Shown: positions 17,034-26,081 of the stretch, one piece after another
How positions within the stretch are numbered: position 1 is the first letter of the stretch
How the letters are laid out: every line of letters starts with the position of its first letter
Assembly: GCA_015233515.1 (NCBI GenBank)
Contig: JADFXS010000007.1
Location: forward strand, 1 to 43,718
Length of the DNA stretch: 43,718 nt
DNA from: Deltaproteobacteria bacterium
Lineage (GTDB): Bacteria > Desulfobacterota > Desulfarculia > Adiutricales > JAGVGV01
Direction of reading: 5' to 3'
Notes under the pieces: generated by a model
What the model was told of the DNA's origin: nothing
Databases searched by the model: none
What the model saw: only the letters and a program-made list of their open reading frames with translations
Position numbers and translations under genes: made by a program

Positions 17034-17706
17034 CTTGGCCCTTTTGGATAAAGGGCAGGTCCTGGCGCAGGCTGATTTACCGCGAGGTGAGACCCATTCC
17101 ATAACTTTATTGCCGGCGCTGCGAGACATGTTGGCGCTACGAAATTTATCGGTTCATGACCTGGACCTAGTGGCCGTGGGCTTGGGACCGGGCAGTTTTA
17201 CCGGTCTTCGGATCGGTCTATCCACGGCTAAAGGGCTGGCCTGGGCCGCCGGGAAGCCATTAGTGGGAGTGTCCACTTTGGATGCCTTGGCTTGGGCCAT
17301 GCCTCCGGGGCATAACTCGATCTGTCCGGTGATCGATGGTCGGCGTCGGCAAGTGTTTGCCGTTTTTTTTCAGTGGATGGCCGATTCCGCCGACGGTGGA
17401 GCCTACGTGGCGGTGACCGAACCCTCGGCTTATACTAAGGATCAGTTGCTGGCTTTCGTAAAACGAGAAACGGTTTTTATCGGTGACGGCCTGGTCCGGT
17501 GGGGCGCGGACTTGGCCGAGTCTCTAGGACCTCTTTATATTCGCGGGCCGGAGAGACTTGATTATCCATCGGCCGTGGCCGTGGGGATGGTGGCTTTGAA
17601 ACTTCACCGCCAAGGAGCGGAAACCAGACCTGCCCACATATCGCCCTGCTACATCCGCCCGCCGGATATTCGCGAAATAAAGGCAGGAAAAGTGCTTATC
17701 CCCTGA
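16993..17706 (+). CDS. tsaB: tRNA t6A threonylcarbamoyltransferase subunit TsaB
   Basis: This 237-aa ASKHA-fold protein is the scaffold partner of TsaD in making N6-threonylcarbamoyladenosine at position 37 of ANN-decoding tRNAs. MKILALDTSTQIGSLALL, RGETHSITLLP and GLGPGSFTGLRIGL are the family hallmarks. The start lies 41 bases inside the end of rseP in another frame, so it is probably translated by coupling. TsaD, TsaE and TsaC are not in the window. Confidence 0.95.
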   Translation: MKILALDTSTQIGSLALLDKGQVLAQADLPRGETHSITLLPALRDMLALRNLSVHDLDLVAVGLGPGSFTGLRIGLSTAKGLAWAAGKPLVGVSTLDALAWAMPPGHNSICPVIDGRRRQVFAVFFQWMADSADGGAYVAVTEPSAYTKDQLLAFVKRETVFIGDGLVRWGADLAESLGPLYIRGPERLDYPSAVAVGMVALKLHRQGAETRPAHISPCYIRPPDIREIKAGKVLIP

Positions 17707-17754
17707 AGGTTGTATAAGGATTTAGGCGAGAGACGCGGAAAGAATGGTCATCTG

Positions 17755-20574
17755 ATGATTACTCTCCCGAAAAATCGGTTGCTTTTAGGTCTGGCCATTT
17801 TTTTCCTGCTTTATCTGCCGATCTCGGCTCGGGTCGTCTGGGGTGGACCCGTTCCGACTCGAATCACCATAGTTTTTGATGACAATTACCCTCCTTATAG
17901 TTTTCGCGATTTCCACGGCAAACTGCAAGGCATTCTACCGGAAGAATGGCAAGTGTGGGGGGAGAAAACCGGTATCGGCGTAAACCTGATAGCCACGGAT
18001 TGGAGCAAGGCTCAACAAATCATGGTTCAAGGCAAAGCCGATGTGATCGATACCATATTTTTCACCGAGGAAAGAGCTGGATATCTAGATTTCACTAGGC
18101 CGTACGCCACCATTAACGTCCCGATTTTTTTTCACAAAAATATCGGTGGTATTACCGATGCTCAATCTCTGCAAGGCTTTACCGTAGGAGTGAAGGCCGG
18201 TGATGCCTGTATCGAGATATTGGCCAAAAACGGCATCACTATTTTAAGGAAATTCGACAGCTATGAGGGTTTGATTAAAGCCGCCGCCGATCAAAAAATC
18301 CGCGTCTTTTGCATGGATGAACCTCCCGCGCTTTATTTCCTTTACAAAATGAACCTGGAAAATGAATTCCGTCATACCGTGTCGCTTTATACCGGCGAAT
18401 TCCATCGAGCCGTCAAAAAAGGCAATAAGAATCTGCTGAAAATTATCGAGGATGGCTTTTCCGCGCTCACTCCCCAGGAACACGAGGCCATCGAAAAGAA
18501 ATGGCGGGGGGAACCGTTAAGCTTCGCGCGCGATTACGTTAAGAACATTTTATTTATCGCGGCCGGCGGCCTGCTGATTTTTATGGTTTTGATGCTGTGG
18601 AATCGTGTCTTGCGCCGACAGGTGGCGCAGAAGACGTCGCAACTGAATGCCGCCATGCAGGCCGCGCGGAACAACGAGGAAAAATATCGGGAGTTGGTGG
18701 AAAAAGCCAACAGCATTATTCTGAAGATGAATCACCGCGGTGAAATAATTTTCCTCAACGAATATGGTCAGAAATTTTTCGGCTATGCGGTCGATGATAT
18801 TTGGGGCCGTCCGGCTTTAGGCTCTATTGTCCCGGAAACAGAGACCACTGGGCGGGACCTGGAATCTTTAATGGACGACCTGATCAAGCATCCGGAAAAG
18901 TATCGGGATCAAGTAATGGAAAATATTTGCCGGGATGGCCGTCGCGTTTGGATCGACTGGACTTTCCGCCCGGAACGAGCCGAATTTGGAGCTGTGGACC
19001 AGATTTTTTGTGTGGGGACCGACATCACCGAGCGAAAAGAGCATGAAGTCGCCTTACAGGAATCGGAATCCAAATTCAAAAGCATCGCTGAACAATCCCT
19101 GATCGGTATCTTACTGGATCAAGACGGAGAAATCAGATACGTAAATCCCAAATTGGCCGAGATCATGGGCTACAGCACCAAGGAAATTCTGACCCATCTC
19201 AAACCCCACGATCTCGTCGCCCCTGAAGATTGGGTTATCCTGGAAAATGTTCGCTTAGAAAGATTATCCAAACCTGAATATACATGCCGGTACGAAATTA
19301 GAGGTATAACCGGAAATCGGGAGATCGTCCATCTGGAAATCCACGATTCACCCACGGTCTTTAACCATCGTCCGGCGGGTCTCCGGGCCGTTCTGGATAT
19401 TACCGAACGAAAAAGACTGGAAGAACAACTCCTTCAGGCTCAAAAGCTGGAGGCGGTGGGCACCTTGGCCGGCGGCATCGCCCATGACTTCAACAATATT
19501 CTTCAGGCCATCTCCGGTTACGTCCAACTTCTTTTGGCCCAATCGGAATACGAGAGCGAATTTCATCATTATCTAATAGAAATGGACCAAGCCATCGAAC
19601 GGGCTTCGGACCTGATTAAACGCCTGCTCACCTTCAGTCGCCGGGTCGAACCTGTCCTGCGGCCCCTTGATCTGAACGAAATCGTGGTTCGAACCGTACG
19701 CATGCTGGAGAGAACCATCCCTAAAATGATCGCCATTGAAACCGACTTGGCTGAGGATTTAAGCATCGTGAAAGGCGCCCCGGCCGAGTTGGAGCAGGTC
19801 ATTATGAATCTGGCCACCAATGCCCGAGACGCCATGCCCCACGGCGGCCGAATAATTATCCAGACCCGAAACATCGAGCCGTATGATCAGGGTATTCAAA
19901 ATATAGAAGATAAACCCGATCACCGATATGTGCTTTTAAGTTTTTCCGACTTTGGATCGGGCATGGACCTTGACACCTTGAACCGGATATTTGAACCTTT
20001 TTTCACTACCAAAGGCTTGAACGAAGGAACAGGGTTGGGCTTATCCATGGTTTATGGCATCATTAAAAGCCACGGCGGAACCATCACTTGCGAGAGCCGA
20101 CCAAACCAGGGCACGACTTTTCGGATATTATTGCCTGCCTTGGACTCGGAACAGGCCGAAGAACACCCGAACGACCAGGCCGCTGTATTTGTTTCTTCCG
20201 GAAAGGAAACCATCATGCTGGTGGATGATGAAAATGCCATCCTGGAAGTAGCCGATGAATTTCTGCGGGCATATGGATATCGAACTATACTGACCGCCAG
20301 TGGAGAGCAGGCCGTTGAGATTTATCAACGAAAAAACCTGGAAATCGATTTGATTATTCTGGATTTGGGCATGCCCGGGATGGGCGGTCGGAGCTGCCTG
20401 ACCGAACTGCTAAACATCAATCCCCGGGCTAAGGTGATTGTCGCCAGCGGCTATACTACCGACGGGCAGGAATACGAGATCAAGGATGTCGGCGCCAAGG
20501 CCTTTATCAGTAAGCCGTATCGACTTACCGATTTGCTCCAGCAACTCCGTATGTTGTTGGATGAGCCCGCCTAG
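17755..20574 (+). CDS. hybrid histidine kinase with periplasmic solute-binding sensor domain
   Basis: This 939-aa membrane kinase has a signal/TM segment at about residues 8-30 and a periplasmic SBP_bac_3 domain at about 35-255 (FDDNYPPYSF, KADVIDTIFFTEERAGYLDF). A second TM lies at about 261-283, with two PAS domains at about 306-430 and 437-555. HisKA has LAGGIAHDFNNIL (H577), HATPase has NLATNARDAMP and GTGLGLSMVYG, and a C-terminal receiver has LIILDLGMPGM (D870). The binding domain resembles amino-acid receptors of the EvgS/BvgS type, so a small solute ligand is likely. The ATG at 17755 directly precedes the hydrophobic segment. The TTG at 17710 is an alternative. No dedicated response regulator follows immediately. 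Confidence 0.92.
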   Translation: MITLPKNRLLLGLAIFFLLYLPISARVVWGGPVPTRITIVFDDNYPPYSFRDFHGKLQGILPEEWQVWGEKTGIGVNLIATDWSKAQQIMVQGKADVIDTIFFTEERAGYLDFTRPYATINVPIFFHKNIGGITDAQSLQGFTVGVKAGDACIEILAKNGITILRKFDSYEGLIKAAADQKIRVFCMDEPPALYFLYKMNLENEFRHTVSLYTGEFHRAVKKGNKNLLKIIEDGFSALTPQEHEAIEKKWRGEPLSFARDYVKNILFIAAGGLLIFMVLMLWNRVLRRQVAQKTSQLNAAMQAARNNEEKYRELVEKANSIILKMNHRGEIIFLNEYGQKFFGYAVDDIWGRPALGSIVPETETTGRDLESLMDDLIKHPEKYRDQVMENICRDGRRVWIDWTFRPERAEFGAVDQIFCVGTDITERKEHEVALQESESKFKSIAEQSLIGILLDQDGEIRYVNPKLAEIMGYSTKEILTHLKPHDLVAPEDWVILENVRLERLSKPEYTCRYEIRGITGNREIVHLEIHDSPTVFNHRPAGLRAVLDITERKRLEEQLLQAQKLEAVGTLAGGIAHDFNNILQAISGYVQLLLAQSEYESEFHHYLIEMDQAIERASDLIKRLLTFSRRVEPVLRPLDLNEIVVRTVRMLERTIPKMIAIETDLAEDLSIVKGAPAELEQVIMNLATNARDAMPHGGRIIIQTRNIEPYDQGIQNIEDKPDHRYVLLSFSDFGSGMDLDTLNRIFEPFFTTKGLNEGTGLGLSMVYGIIKSHGGTITCESRPNQGTTFRILLPALDSEQAEEHPNDQAAVFVSSGKETIMLVDDENAILEVADEFLRAYGYRTILTASGEQAVEIYQRKNLEIDLIILDLGMPGMGGRSCLTELLNINPRAKVIVASGYTTDGQEYEIKDVGAKAFISKPYRLTDLLQQLRMLLDEPA

Positions 20575-20884
20575 GGTTGCGATGCTTTCAATCTTCAAGG
20601 CGGATTTTGCTGCGCCATTAAGCTAATTAAAAGTGATTTAAATTTGATTATTATTTTATTTGTCCTGGATTTTATGTTACCAGGAATAAATCCCAGAGGT
20701 GATTGCAGAACTCGGAATTTTGCTCAAATCACGGTGAGCGAGATTTTGAAGCCGCAGGAATACTGACGTATTTTGAGGACTTCAAAATTGAGTCCGACAA
20801 CGAGTTGGGCCAAAAGGGCAGTTTTACAATTACCTCCCTAGGCAAAAATTTTTAGTAAGGGAACTTTTTTTGAAAGGCCGAAAA
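20575..20884. other. intergenic region holding palindromic element copy B
   Basis: The gap of 310 bases after the hybrid kinase is AT-rich at first. It then carries a palindromic element (20709-20806) and the ribosome binding site of the next gene (GAAAGG at 20872-20877). No terminator with a T-run was seen after the kinase, and no gene is evident. Confidence 0.55.
20709..20806. repeat. long nested palindromic intergenic element (copy B)
   Basis: The arms AACTCG (20709-20714) and CGAGTT (20801-20806) enclose GATTTTGAAG/CTTCAAAAT and a central AATAC...GTATT hairpin. It is a diverged copy, in opposite orientation, of the element at 13424-13526. The shared blocks are GATTTTG, GCCGCAGG, TACTG-CGTAT and GAGGA. 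The order and symmetry match better than the bases do, which suggests that the folded structure is conserved. Confidence 0.6.
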
Positions 20885-21673
20885 ATGACTAAAGAAGCAG
20901 AATGCCAAACCGATTGCTCCAAAATGAATTTCAAGGATAAATTTCAATTCAGGTGCTATCCCGGAGTGCCGTGCTTCACCAATTGTTGCGCGGACGTGAC
21001 TATTTTCCTGACGCCATATGACGTTGTTCGCCTAAAGAACCGTCTGGAACTGACTTCCCGGGAATTCATGGACCAACATACTCACTTGATCACGAAGGAA
21101 GGCCAAATCATTCCTTTGGTTATCCTCAAAATGTCCGAAAACGAACGTAAATCATGTCCATTTGTCACTAGCGACGGGTGCACGGTCTACTCCGACCGTC
21201 CGTGGGCTTGCCGGATGTTTCCCTTGGATGTGGATCAAGAGGAAAAGTTTTCGGTTATTGCCGTCCCGGATAAATGTAAAGGCCTGCTGGAAGCGGATAC
21301 CGAGACGGTAATCGAGTGGCTGGAAGACCAAGGCGTCATGGACTACCAGAGAGTCAATAATTATTATGGAGAAATCACTTCGCATCCCAAGCTCCGGGAA
21401 ATAGACGTAACCAATGATCAGATCCGGCAGATGATCTATATGGCCACTTATGACTTGGACCGCTTCAGGGATTTTGTCCTTAGCAGCAAATTTCGGAACA
21501 TCTTCGAGTTCGAAGATGATTTGTTGGAGCGGGTTCGCGTGGATGATACCGATTTATTGAAGCTGGGGCTGGATTGGATCAAATTCGGTCTTTTTGGCGC
21601 CAAGACCTTGAAAGTCAGGCCGGAAGTAGCGGAACTCCATCAACGACGTCAAGATCAAGCCCGGAAGCAGTAA
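20885..21673 (+). CDS. YkgJ-family Cys-cluster (zinc/iron-chelating) protein, paralogue 1
   Basis: This 262-aa soluble protein has the CxnCxxxCC-type cluster of the YkgJ family: C24, C30, C34 and C35 (RCYPGVPCFTNCCAD). These are followed by LTPYDVVRLKNRL and a second Cys set in SCPFVTSDGC and RPWACRMFPLD. These cysteines probably bind zinc or an Fe-S cluster. No activity is established for the family. The C-terminal third (MATYDLDRFRDFVLSSKF) is shared with the next gene. GAAAGG precedes the ATG at 20885, and the TTG at 20870 is less likely. It is followed after three bases by its paralogue. Confidence 0.85.
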   Translation: MTKEAECQTDCSKMNFKDKFQFRCYPGVPCFTNCCADVTIFLTPYDVVRLKNRLELTSREFMDQHTHLITKEGQIIPLVILKMSENERKSCPFVTSDGCTVYSDRPWACRMFPLDVDQEEKFSVIAVPDKCKGLLEADTETVIEWLEDQGVMDYQRVNNYYGEITSHPKLREIDVTNDQIRQMIYMATYDLDRFRDFVLSSKFRNIFEFEDDLLERVRVDDTDLLKLGLDWIKFGLFGAKTLKVRPEVAELHQRRQDQARKQ

Positions 21674-21676
21674 CTC

Positions 21677-22429
21677 ATGCCTCCATCGCCGAATTTAACC
21701 AAGGATGGTGGACTTTTCGAAGCACTATCGGGTTCGACCTTCAAGTTTCTATGTCATCCCGGAATTGGTTGCTTCAATCAATGCTGCGCCGATTTGAACT
21801 TACTTTTAACGCCTTACGACGTCCTGAGGTTGAAAAACCACCTCGGCTTACGCGCGGAAGACTTTTTGGAGCGGCATACCGATCCCCGGCCGGGGGATAG
21901 TCGCTTCCCTATGCTACAATTGAAGATGTCCGACCAGCCGGGTCGTCCATGCCCTTTTGTCACTTCAAACGGTTGTTCGGTGTACCCCGATCGACCAAGC
22001 GCTTGTCGGACATATCCCCTGGGACGGGGATCGGCCGCCGGTGGCCGTGAGATGTTTCTGGTGGTCAAGGAGGCTCACTGTCGAGGATTTATCGAGGATA
22101 GGACCTGGGAGGTCAATGAATGGTTGGCGAACCAGGGACTGGAAATTTATAACCGGCTGAACGACCGCTGGATGGAAATCGTCACGGCCAAGGACTCTCT
22201 AGGGGCGGAAGATCGAGTTGTGTCCAAGCTCCAAATGTTTGTCATGGTTTCCTACAACTTGGATCGATTCCGGGACTTTGTCTTTGGCAGCCGGTTCCTG
22301 GATCGGTTTGCTTTGGGCTCGGAACAAGTGGATAGAGTGCGTAGCGAAGATGAATCGTTGCTGGATTTAGGGTTCGACTGGTTGAATTTTGCTTTGTACG
22401 GCCGGAAAACCTTGCTATTAAAGACTTGA
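21677..22429 (+). CDS. YkgJ-family Cys-cluster protein, paralogue 2
   Basis: This 250-aa protein has the same layout as the preceding one: C26, C32, C36 and C37 (LCHPGIGCFNQCCAD), LTPYDVLRLKNHLGL, CPFVTSNGCSVYPDRPSAC and a late SYNLDRFRDFVFGSRF. The two proteins align along their whole length, so they arose by tandem duplication and then diverged. The three-base gap implies one transcript. A response regulator follows 85 bases on. Function is unknown beyond probable metal or Fe-S binding, and the two may act as a heterodimer. Confidence 0.84.
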   Translation: MPPSPNLTKDGGLFEALSGSTFKFLCHPGIGCFNQCCADLNLLLTPYDVLRLKNHLGLRAEDFLERHTDPRPGDSRFPMLQLKMSDQPGRPCPFVTSNGCSVYPDRPSACRTYPLGRGSAAGGREMFLVVKEAHCRGFIEDRTWEVNEWLANQGLEIYNRLNDRWMEIVTAKDSLGAEDRVVSKLQMFVMVSYNLDRFRDFVFGSRFLDRFALGSEQVDRVRSEDESLLDLGFDWLNFALYGRKTLLLKT

Positions 22430-22514
22430 ATCGATTTAGCCGGCAGGTCGAGTGATCGCTTTTTCCCGAATGAAGGTGGAACTAGTTGCTTGTCCACCAA
22501 GAATAGAGGTTATC

Positions 22515-23162
22515 ATGCCGGAGAAAAAATTTGACCTGAACGTCCTGGTTGTGGATGACGATCCCATTTCCTTGAAATTCGTCAGCTTATGCTTGACCAG
22601 GGAGAGTTCTTATCAGATCACGTTAAAGGCCGACGGTGCGTCGGCTCTTGAAAGCATTATAAACGTTCCGCCGGACGTGCTGATTACTGATTGGGTAATG
22701 CCTGGATTGGACGGCATAGAACTCTGTCGGCGGGTGCGAGCCATGCCGGTGGGGGAGTATATCTACATTATTCTTCTAACCGCCAAAACCGCCCGGGCCG
22801 AGATCATATCCGGCCTGACCGCGGGCGCGGATGACTATGTTTTTAAACCCTTTGACCGCGAGGAACTTTCCGCCCGCGTTCGATCCGGCGCCAGGATAAT
22901 TCGTTATCAAAAGGATCTGCGTAAGGCCAATGACGAACTCTCAGCCGCTCTGACTCAAATCAAAACCCTCAAGGGTTTGCTACCCATTTGCATGGATTGT
23001 AAAAAAATCAGAGACGATCAGGAATACTGGCTGGAAATCGAGGATTATGTCCGAACTTATACCGATGCCCAATTTTCACATGGTCTTTGCCCGACTTGCG
23101 CGGCTAAGCGGATGGCGGAGATTAGAGCCCTCAAAAAGGATCGCCAAACTCAGCCCTCATAG
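22515..23162 (+). CDS. response regulator with C-terminal Cys-rich domain, paralogue 1
   Basis: This 215-aa protein has a receiver domain with D14/D15, phosphoacceptor D59 (LITDWVMPG) and K in FKPFDREEL. A short coiled linker leads to the tail [18 protein letters not shown], with C159, C162, H189, C192 and C195 as a possible metal site. The ATG at 22515 has AGAGG just before it. The frame is open to 22452, but that extension lacks receiver character. There is no DNA-binding domain. It is very close to the next gene's product, including ITDW and [13 protein letters not shown], so the two are recent tandem duplicates. Confidence 0.9.
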   Translation: MPEKKFDLNVLVVDDDPISLKFVSLCLTRESSYQITLKADGASALESIINVPPDVLITDWVMPGLDGIELCRRVRAMPVGEYIYIILLTAKTARAEIISGLTAGADDYVFKPFDREELSARVRSGARIIRYQKDLRKANDELSAALTQIKTLKGLLPICMDCKKIRDDQEYWLEIEDYVRTYTDAQFSHGLCPTCAAKRMAEIRALKKDRQTQPS

Positions 23163-23269
23163 ACCGGCTTTTTTACCGATTTGGATTATATCTGTATTAT
23201 AATGATCAGGCGTGGCCTCGGGAAAAGGCGGAGTATCGTTGGAGCTCTGAATGAATAGAGGATATTATT

Positions 23270-23896
23270 TTGGATAAAGCAGATTTGAAAGTCCTGGTGG
23301 TGGACGACAGTCGGGCAATTCTGAAATTCGTCCAGGCCTGTTTAATCAAGGACGGACCATATCTGGTCTCCCTGGCGCCCGATGGGACAACAGCTCTGCG
23401 GATGATAGAAAACGCTCTCCCGGATATTCTCATTACCGACTGGGAGATGCCCAACATGAACGGTATCGATCTTTGCCGGAAAGTCCGAACCATGCCCATG
23501 GGCGAATTTGTTTATATCATCATCCTCACCGCCCGGACTGACCGGAAAGACACTCTTTTCGGTCTGGATGCCGGCGCGGATGATTATGTTATCAAACCGT
23601 TCGACCAGGGTGAACTCCTGGCTCGCGTTCGGGCCGGAGTCAGGGTGCTTCGATCTCAGAAAGCTTTGCAAAAGACCAACGATGAGCTCACGGCCGCCTT
23701 TCACCAGATCAAAACCCTCAAGGGGTTGCTGCCCATCTGCATGGACTGCAAAAAGATCAGAAACGATCAGGCCTATTGGTTGGAAATCGAAGATTATGTC
23801 CGGACATATACCGATATGGAATTTTCCCATGGTCTATGCCCGGCTTGCGAAGCCAGGCGGATGGAAGAGATCAAGGCTTACGGGGAGAAGCATTAG
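23270..23896 (+). CDS. response regulator with C-terminal Cys-rich domain, paralogue 2
   Basis: This 208-aa protein has a receiver domain with D12/D13, phosphoacceptor D57 (LITDWEMPN) and IKPFDQGEL. The tail [18 protein letters not shown] contains C157, C160, H187, C190 and C193. The start is a TTG preceded by GAGG, and no in-frame ATG exists nearby. A perfect TATAAT (23198-23203) lies upstream, so it may have its own promoter. Its 3' end overlaps the convergent SEC-C gene by 26 bases. It may be a target of the hybrid kinases in the window, but no cognate kinase is adjacent. Confidence 0.9.
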   Translation: MDKADLKVLVVDDSRAILKFVQACLIKDGPYLVSLAPDGTTALRMIENALPDILITDWEMPNMNGIDLCRKVRTMPMGEFVYIIILTARTDRKDTLFGLDAGADDYVIKPFDQGELLARVRAGVRVLRSQKALQKTNDELTAAFHQIKTLKGLLPICMDCKKIRNDQAYWLEIEDYVRTYTDMEFSHGLCPACEARRMEEIKAYGEKH

Positions 23897-24650
23897 GCGC
23901 GGCTTGTGGCCTATATCCTTTTTTACTCCGGATATGGGCGTCGATATCCGCCTTTTTTTCCCGAATAAAATTAATAATGCCTTTCACCGTGACTCCGATA
24001 CGTTCGTAGTCTCCGCTATCAAGTGTTTCTCCGGGGATCAGCCGGTTGTGTTCATGAAGATAAGCCACAATGGCATCTTCGGCATCCAGGTCCACGACAA
24101 ATTCGTTTTTTAAAAACATCAGCCAGTCGCCGAATTCCCTGGGGTGCTCCATCAATTCCGGGGGAGCATCCAGTTCCAAGGATAATGGCCCGGCCAGGCT
24201 GGGGTTACGCTTGGACCCCGCCAAATAATCCAGGACATGGGCCAACTGATGAATGAGGGTCGAATCCGTGATCGCCGGGCTGACGGCCAGATAAATATGG
24301 TTGGGATCGCAAGCCATGGTCTTGAAGGGGTTTATCATCTGGCCGGCGCTCATCTGATTGATGTTCTTAGGGGTCTCCCGCTTAGTCAAGCCCAGGCCAA
24401 GATAGTCCTTGAGGTCGATAAATTTGATGCCGATCTCTTTGCCGGTCAGTTTGGGCATATTCAAGCCGGCCAGCATCTCCGCGCAGCGGCCATAATTTAC
24501 TCCAGGCAACGCCACGATTTTTTCCGCGGATCCTTCGGGCATGTATTCCAAGTGGTTTAACACCAACTCTTCTTCCCGGCCTTCGTGACATTTTTTAAAT
24601 TTTTTTCCGCTGCCGCACGGACAGGGATCGTTTCTTCCAATTTGGGACAT
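23871..24650 (-). CDS. SEC-C motif protein with HxxxH (degenerate zincin-like) segment
   Basis: This 259-aa protein opens with a SEC-C zinc-binding motif: C10, C12, C21 and H22 in [15 protein letters not shown], like the SecA tail. The rest is not a SecA domain. It contains [14 protein letters not shown], where H134 and H138 are spaced as in HExxH metallopeptidases but the catalytic Glu is replaced by Gln. Towards the end lies a conserved-looking acidic segment ([14 protein letters not shown]). The ATG at 24650 has AAGGA seven bases upstream. Five more codons upstream are possible. The 3' end overlaps the convergent regulator gene. Function is unknown, and the SEC-C motif may bind a protein or ribosome partner. 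Confidence 0.8.
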   Translation of the reverse strand: MSQIGRNDPCPCGSGKKFKKCHEGREEELVLNHLEYMPEGSAEKIVALPGVNYGRCAEMLAGLNMPKLTGKEIGIKFIDLKDYLGLGLTKRETPKNINQMSAGQMINPFKTMACDPNHIYLAVSPAITDSTLIHQLAHVLDYLAGSKRNPSLAGPLSLELDAPPELMEHPREFGDWLMFLKNEFVVDLDAEDAIVAYLHEHNRLIPGETLDSGDYERIGVTVKGIINFIREKKADIDAHIRSKKGYRPQAAPNASPRKP

Positions 24651-24876
24651 AGCCGCGTCCTTCAAGATTAATTTTTGAGGCAGACATACTCTACGGAGAA
24701 TAAAAATGCAAGACTACCCTTCATAATGATAACAAAAATTTTGGGGCCGATAAGCCGTGGTTATCAGGTGAAGATACACTCTTACGTAACGAACCTATTA
24801 CCATTTTCAAGAGGGAATCATGGAAATATAAAGGTTAGTGTGTTAAATTGGGGCAAACTAAAAGCAGGTAGTCGTC

Positions 24877-25416
24877 ATGTCAAGTTGCCCTGTCCCTGGA
24901 GCGTGTATTACAGACTTCCTTACCGGCCGGATCATGCCGGACACGGGCGACGAGATGGTCCGCCAAGTCGTGGAGAAACTCTTGGTGGAAATCAAGGATT
25001 TCCCGCCGGTCGATGTGGAAGTAGACCGACGTTTTGCTCTCGAATTAGACGGAAAGACGGAAAGCGGCCGGGCGGACTTGGTTGTCCATTCAAGGGGTCG
25101 GCCATCGATTCTGATACGATGCGCACCTGGTTCCATTGTCAGCCGGGAAAGAGAAGCCTTGGCCGCCGCCCGCTTGGCTTATGATCATCCGGTTCCCTTC
25201 GTGGTGGTCACCAATGGCCGGCAGGCCGAACTCCTGGACACTTCGACGGGCCAAGTTATCGCGGAAGGATTGGATGCTATCCCAACGCGGGAACAAATCT
25301 TGATTATGGCAAGCGATCTGAAAATCGAACCGCTTGATGCCAAACGTCGTCAAATGGAAACCCGGGTATATTTGGCCTATGCGGATTATTCCTGTGAAAA
25401 GGCTTGCGGGGGATGA
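24877..25416 (+). CDS. standalone HsdR_N-like (type I restriction subunit N-terminal) domain protein
   Basis: This 179-aa soluble protein resembles the HSDR_N_2 domain. RRFALELDG, SGRADLVVHSRGRPSILI and FVVVTNGRQAELLD line up with the PD-(D/E)xK region and the following TNGR strand. In active members the strand after the Asp ends in a Glu-x-Lys (often ECKAP). Here it reads IRCAPG, so the Glu and Lys seem lost and nuclease activity is doubtful. The ATG at 24877 lacks a clear ribosome binding site. No methylase or specificity subunit is nearby. It may be a relict or a nucleic-acid-binding domain. Confidence 0.65.
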   Translation: MSSCPVPGACITDFLTGRIMPDTGDEMVRQVVEKLLVEIKDFPPVDVEVDRRFALELDGKTESGRADLVVHSRGRPSILIRCAPGSIVSREREALAAARLAYDHPVPFVVVTNGRQAELLDTSTGQVIAEGLDAIPTREQILIMASDLKIEPLDAKRRQMETRVYLAYADYSCEKACGG

Positions 25417-25437
25417 TAATAACTCACTATTTTAAAT

Positions 25438-25490
25438 CGATCAGGGAACATGAACCGAACCTGGTGATTCGTTTATCTGTCCCCTGATCG
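25438..25490. terminator. large inverted repeat between convergent genes
   Basis: CGATCAGGG (25438-25446) pairs with CCCTGATCG (25482-25490). A mismatch and ACA/TGT continue the stem, and an inner CGAA/TTCG hairpin sits in the loop. It lies between the convergent HsdR_N-like and zinc-ribbon genes, where a bidirectional terminator is expected. There is no T-run on either side, so it may be rho-assisted or serve another role. Confidence 0.5.
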
Positions 25491-25507
25491 CATTCCTCAC
25501 AAGTTTA

Positions 25508-25774
25508 TCATTCTTCCACGACGCAATTAAGTCCCATGTTGGCGGAATAGACCGGCATGGGGCCACAAGAATCGCTTTCCGGATCATAGCGGTGTCGGTA
25601 TGAACATTTGACCGCCCGAGTATTCCACATATGATCCCAACCGCGGACGTAGTACCCGCAGTCGTTGTTGAAACATACGTACCAATGAGACGCTCCCCAA
25701 GTACTCTCTGACGGTGGAGCGAATTTTTTCATTTTTTGCCCGCAATGAGGGCAGATCGTCTTGTCTTCCGGCAT
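25508..25774 (-). CDS. small zinc-ribbon protein
   Basis: This 88-aa protein has ICPHCGQKM near the N terminus and YVCFNNDCGYYV about 25 residues later, giving a four-Cys zinc ribbon. Three more Cys and several aromatics follow (RGWDHMW, CSYRHRYDP). The ATG at 25774 is preceded by GGGAGG at five bases. The frame is open for 14 more codons upstream (25816) without support. It is convergent with the HsdR_N-like gene. The tail beyond the ribbon is not recognised. A regulatory or protein-binding role is a guess only. Confidence 0.72.
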   Translation of the reverse strand: MPEDKTICPHCGQKMKKFAPPSESTWGASHWYVCFNNDCGYYVRGWDHMWNTRAVKCSYRHRYDPESDSCGPMPVYSANMGLNCVVEE

Positions 25775-25938
25775 CTCGACCTCCCGAGTCGACCTGAGCC
25801 GACCGTGTATTTTCATGCATGTCAGCCCCGGCGGCGCACGACCGCATGTGATTAATTATCGTGACCATACAAGATATAAGCATGACGCTGATGGATGTCA
25901 ACCTGGATAGCCAAGACATTGAAACTAAAAGATTTTGC

Positions 25939-25967
25939 TTGACTATTCCTTGTAAGTGTGCCAAAAT
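25939..25967 (+). promoter_or_regulatory. possible sigma-70 promoter of the T6SS membrane-complex genes
   Basis: TTGACT (25939-25944) and CAAAAT (25962-25967) are spaced by 17 bases. The -35 is near consensus and the -10 matches four of six. It lies about 115 bases before the chosen tssJ start. No sigma-54 type GG/GC element was seen here. Confidence 0.35.
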
Positions 25968-26081
25968 ACTCAAAGCTTAAGCCAAGGGGTATCTTGCAAG
26001 CTACCGATCTCTATGATAATGGGCTCTGTTAACCTCGTTCTTCTAGGTACAAGCCGTGTTGCTGATATCAAGGCAGGCGAA

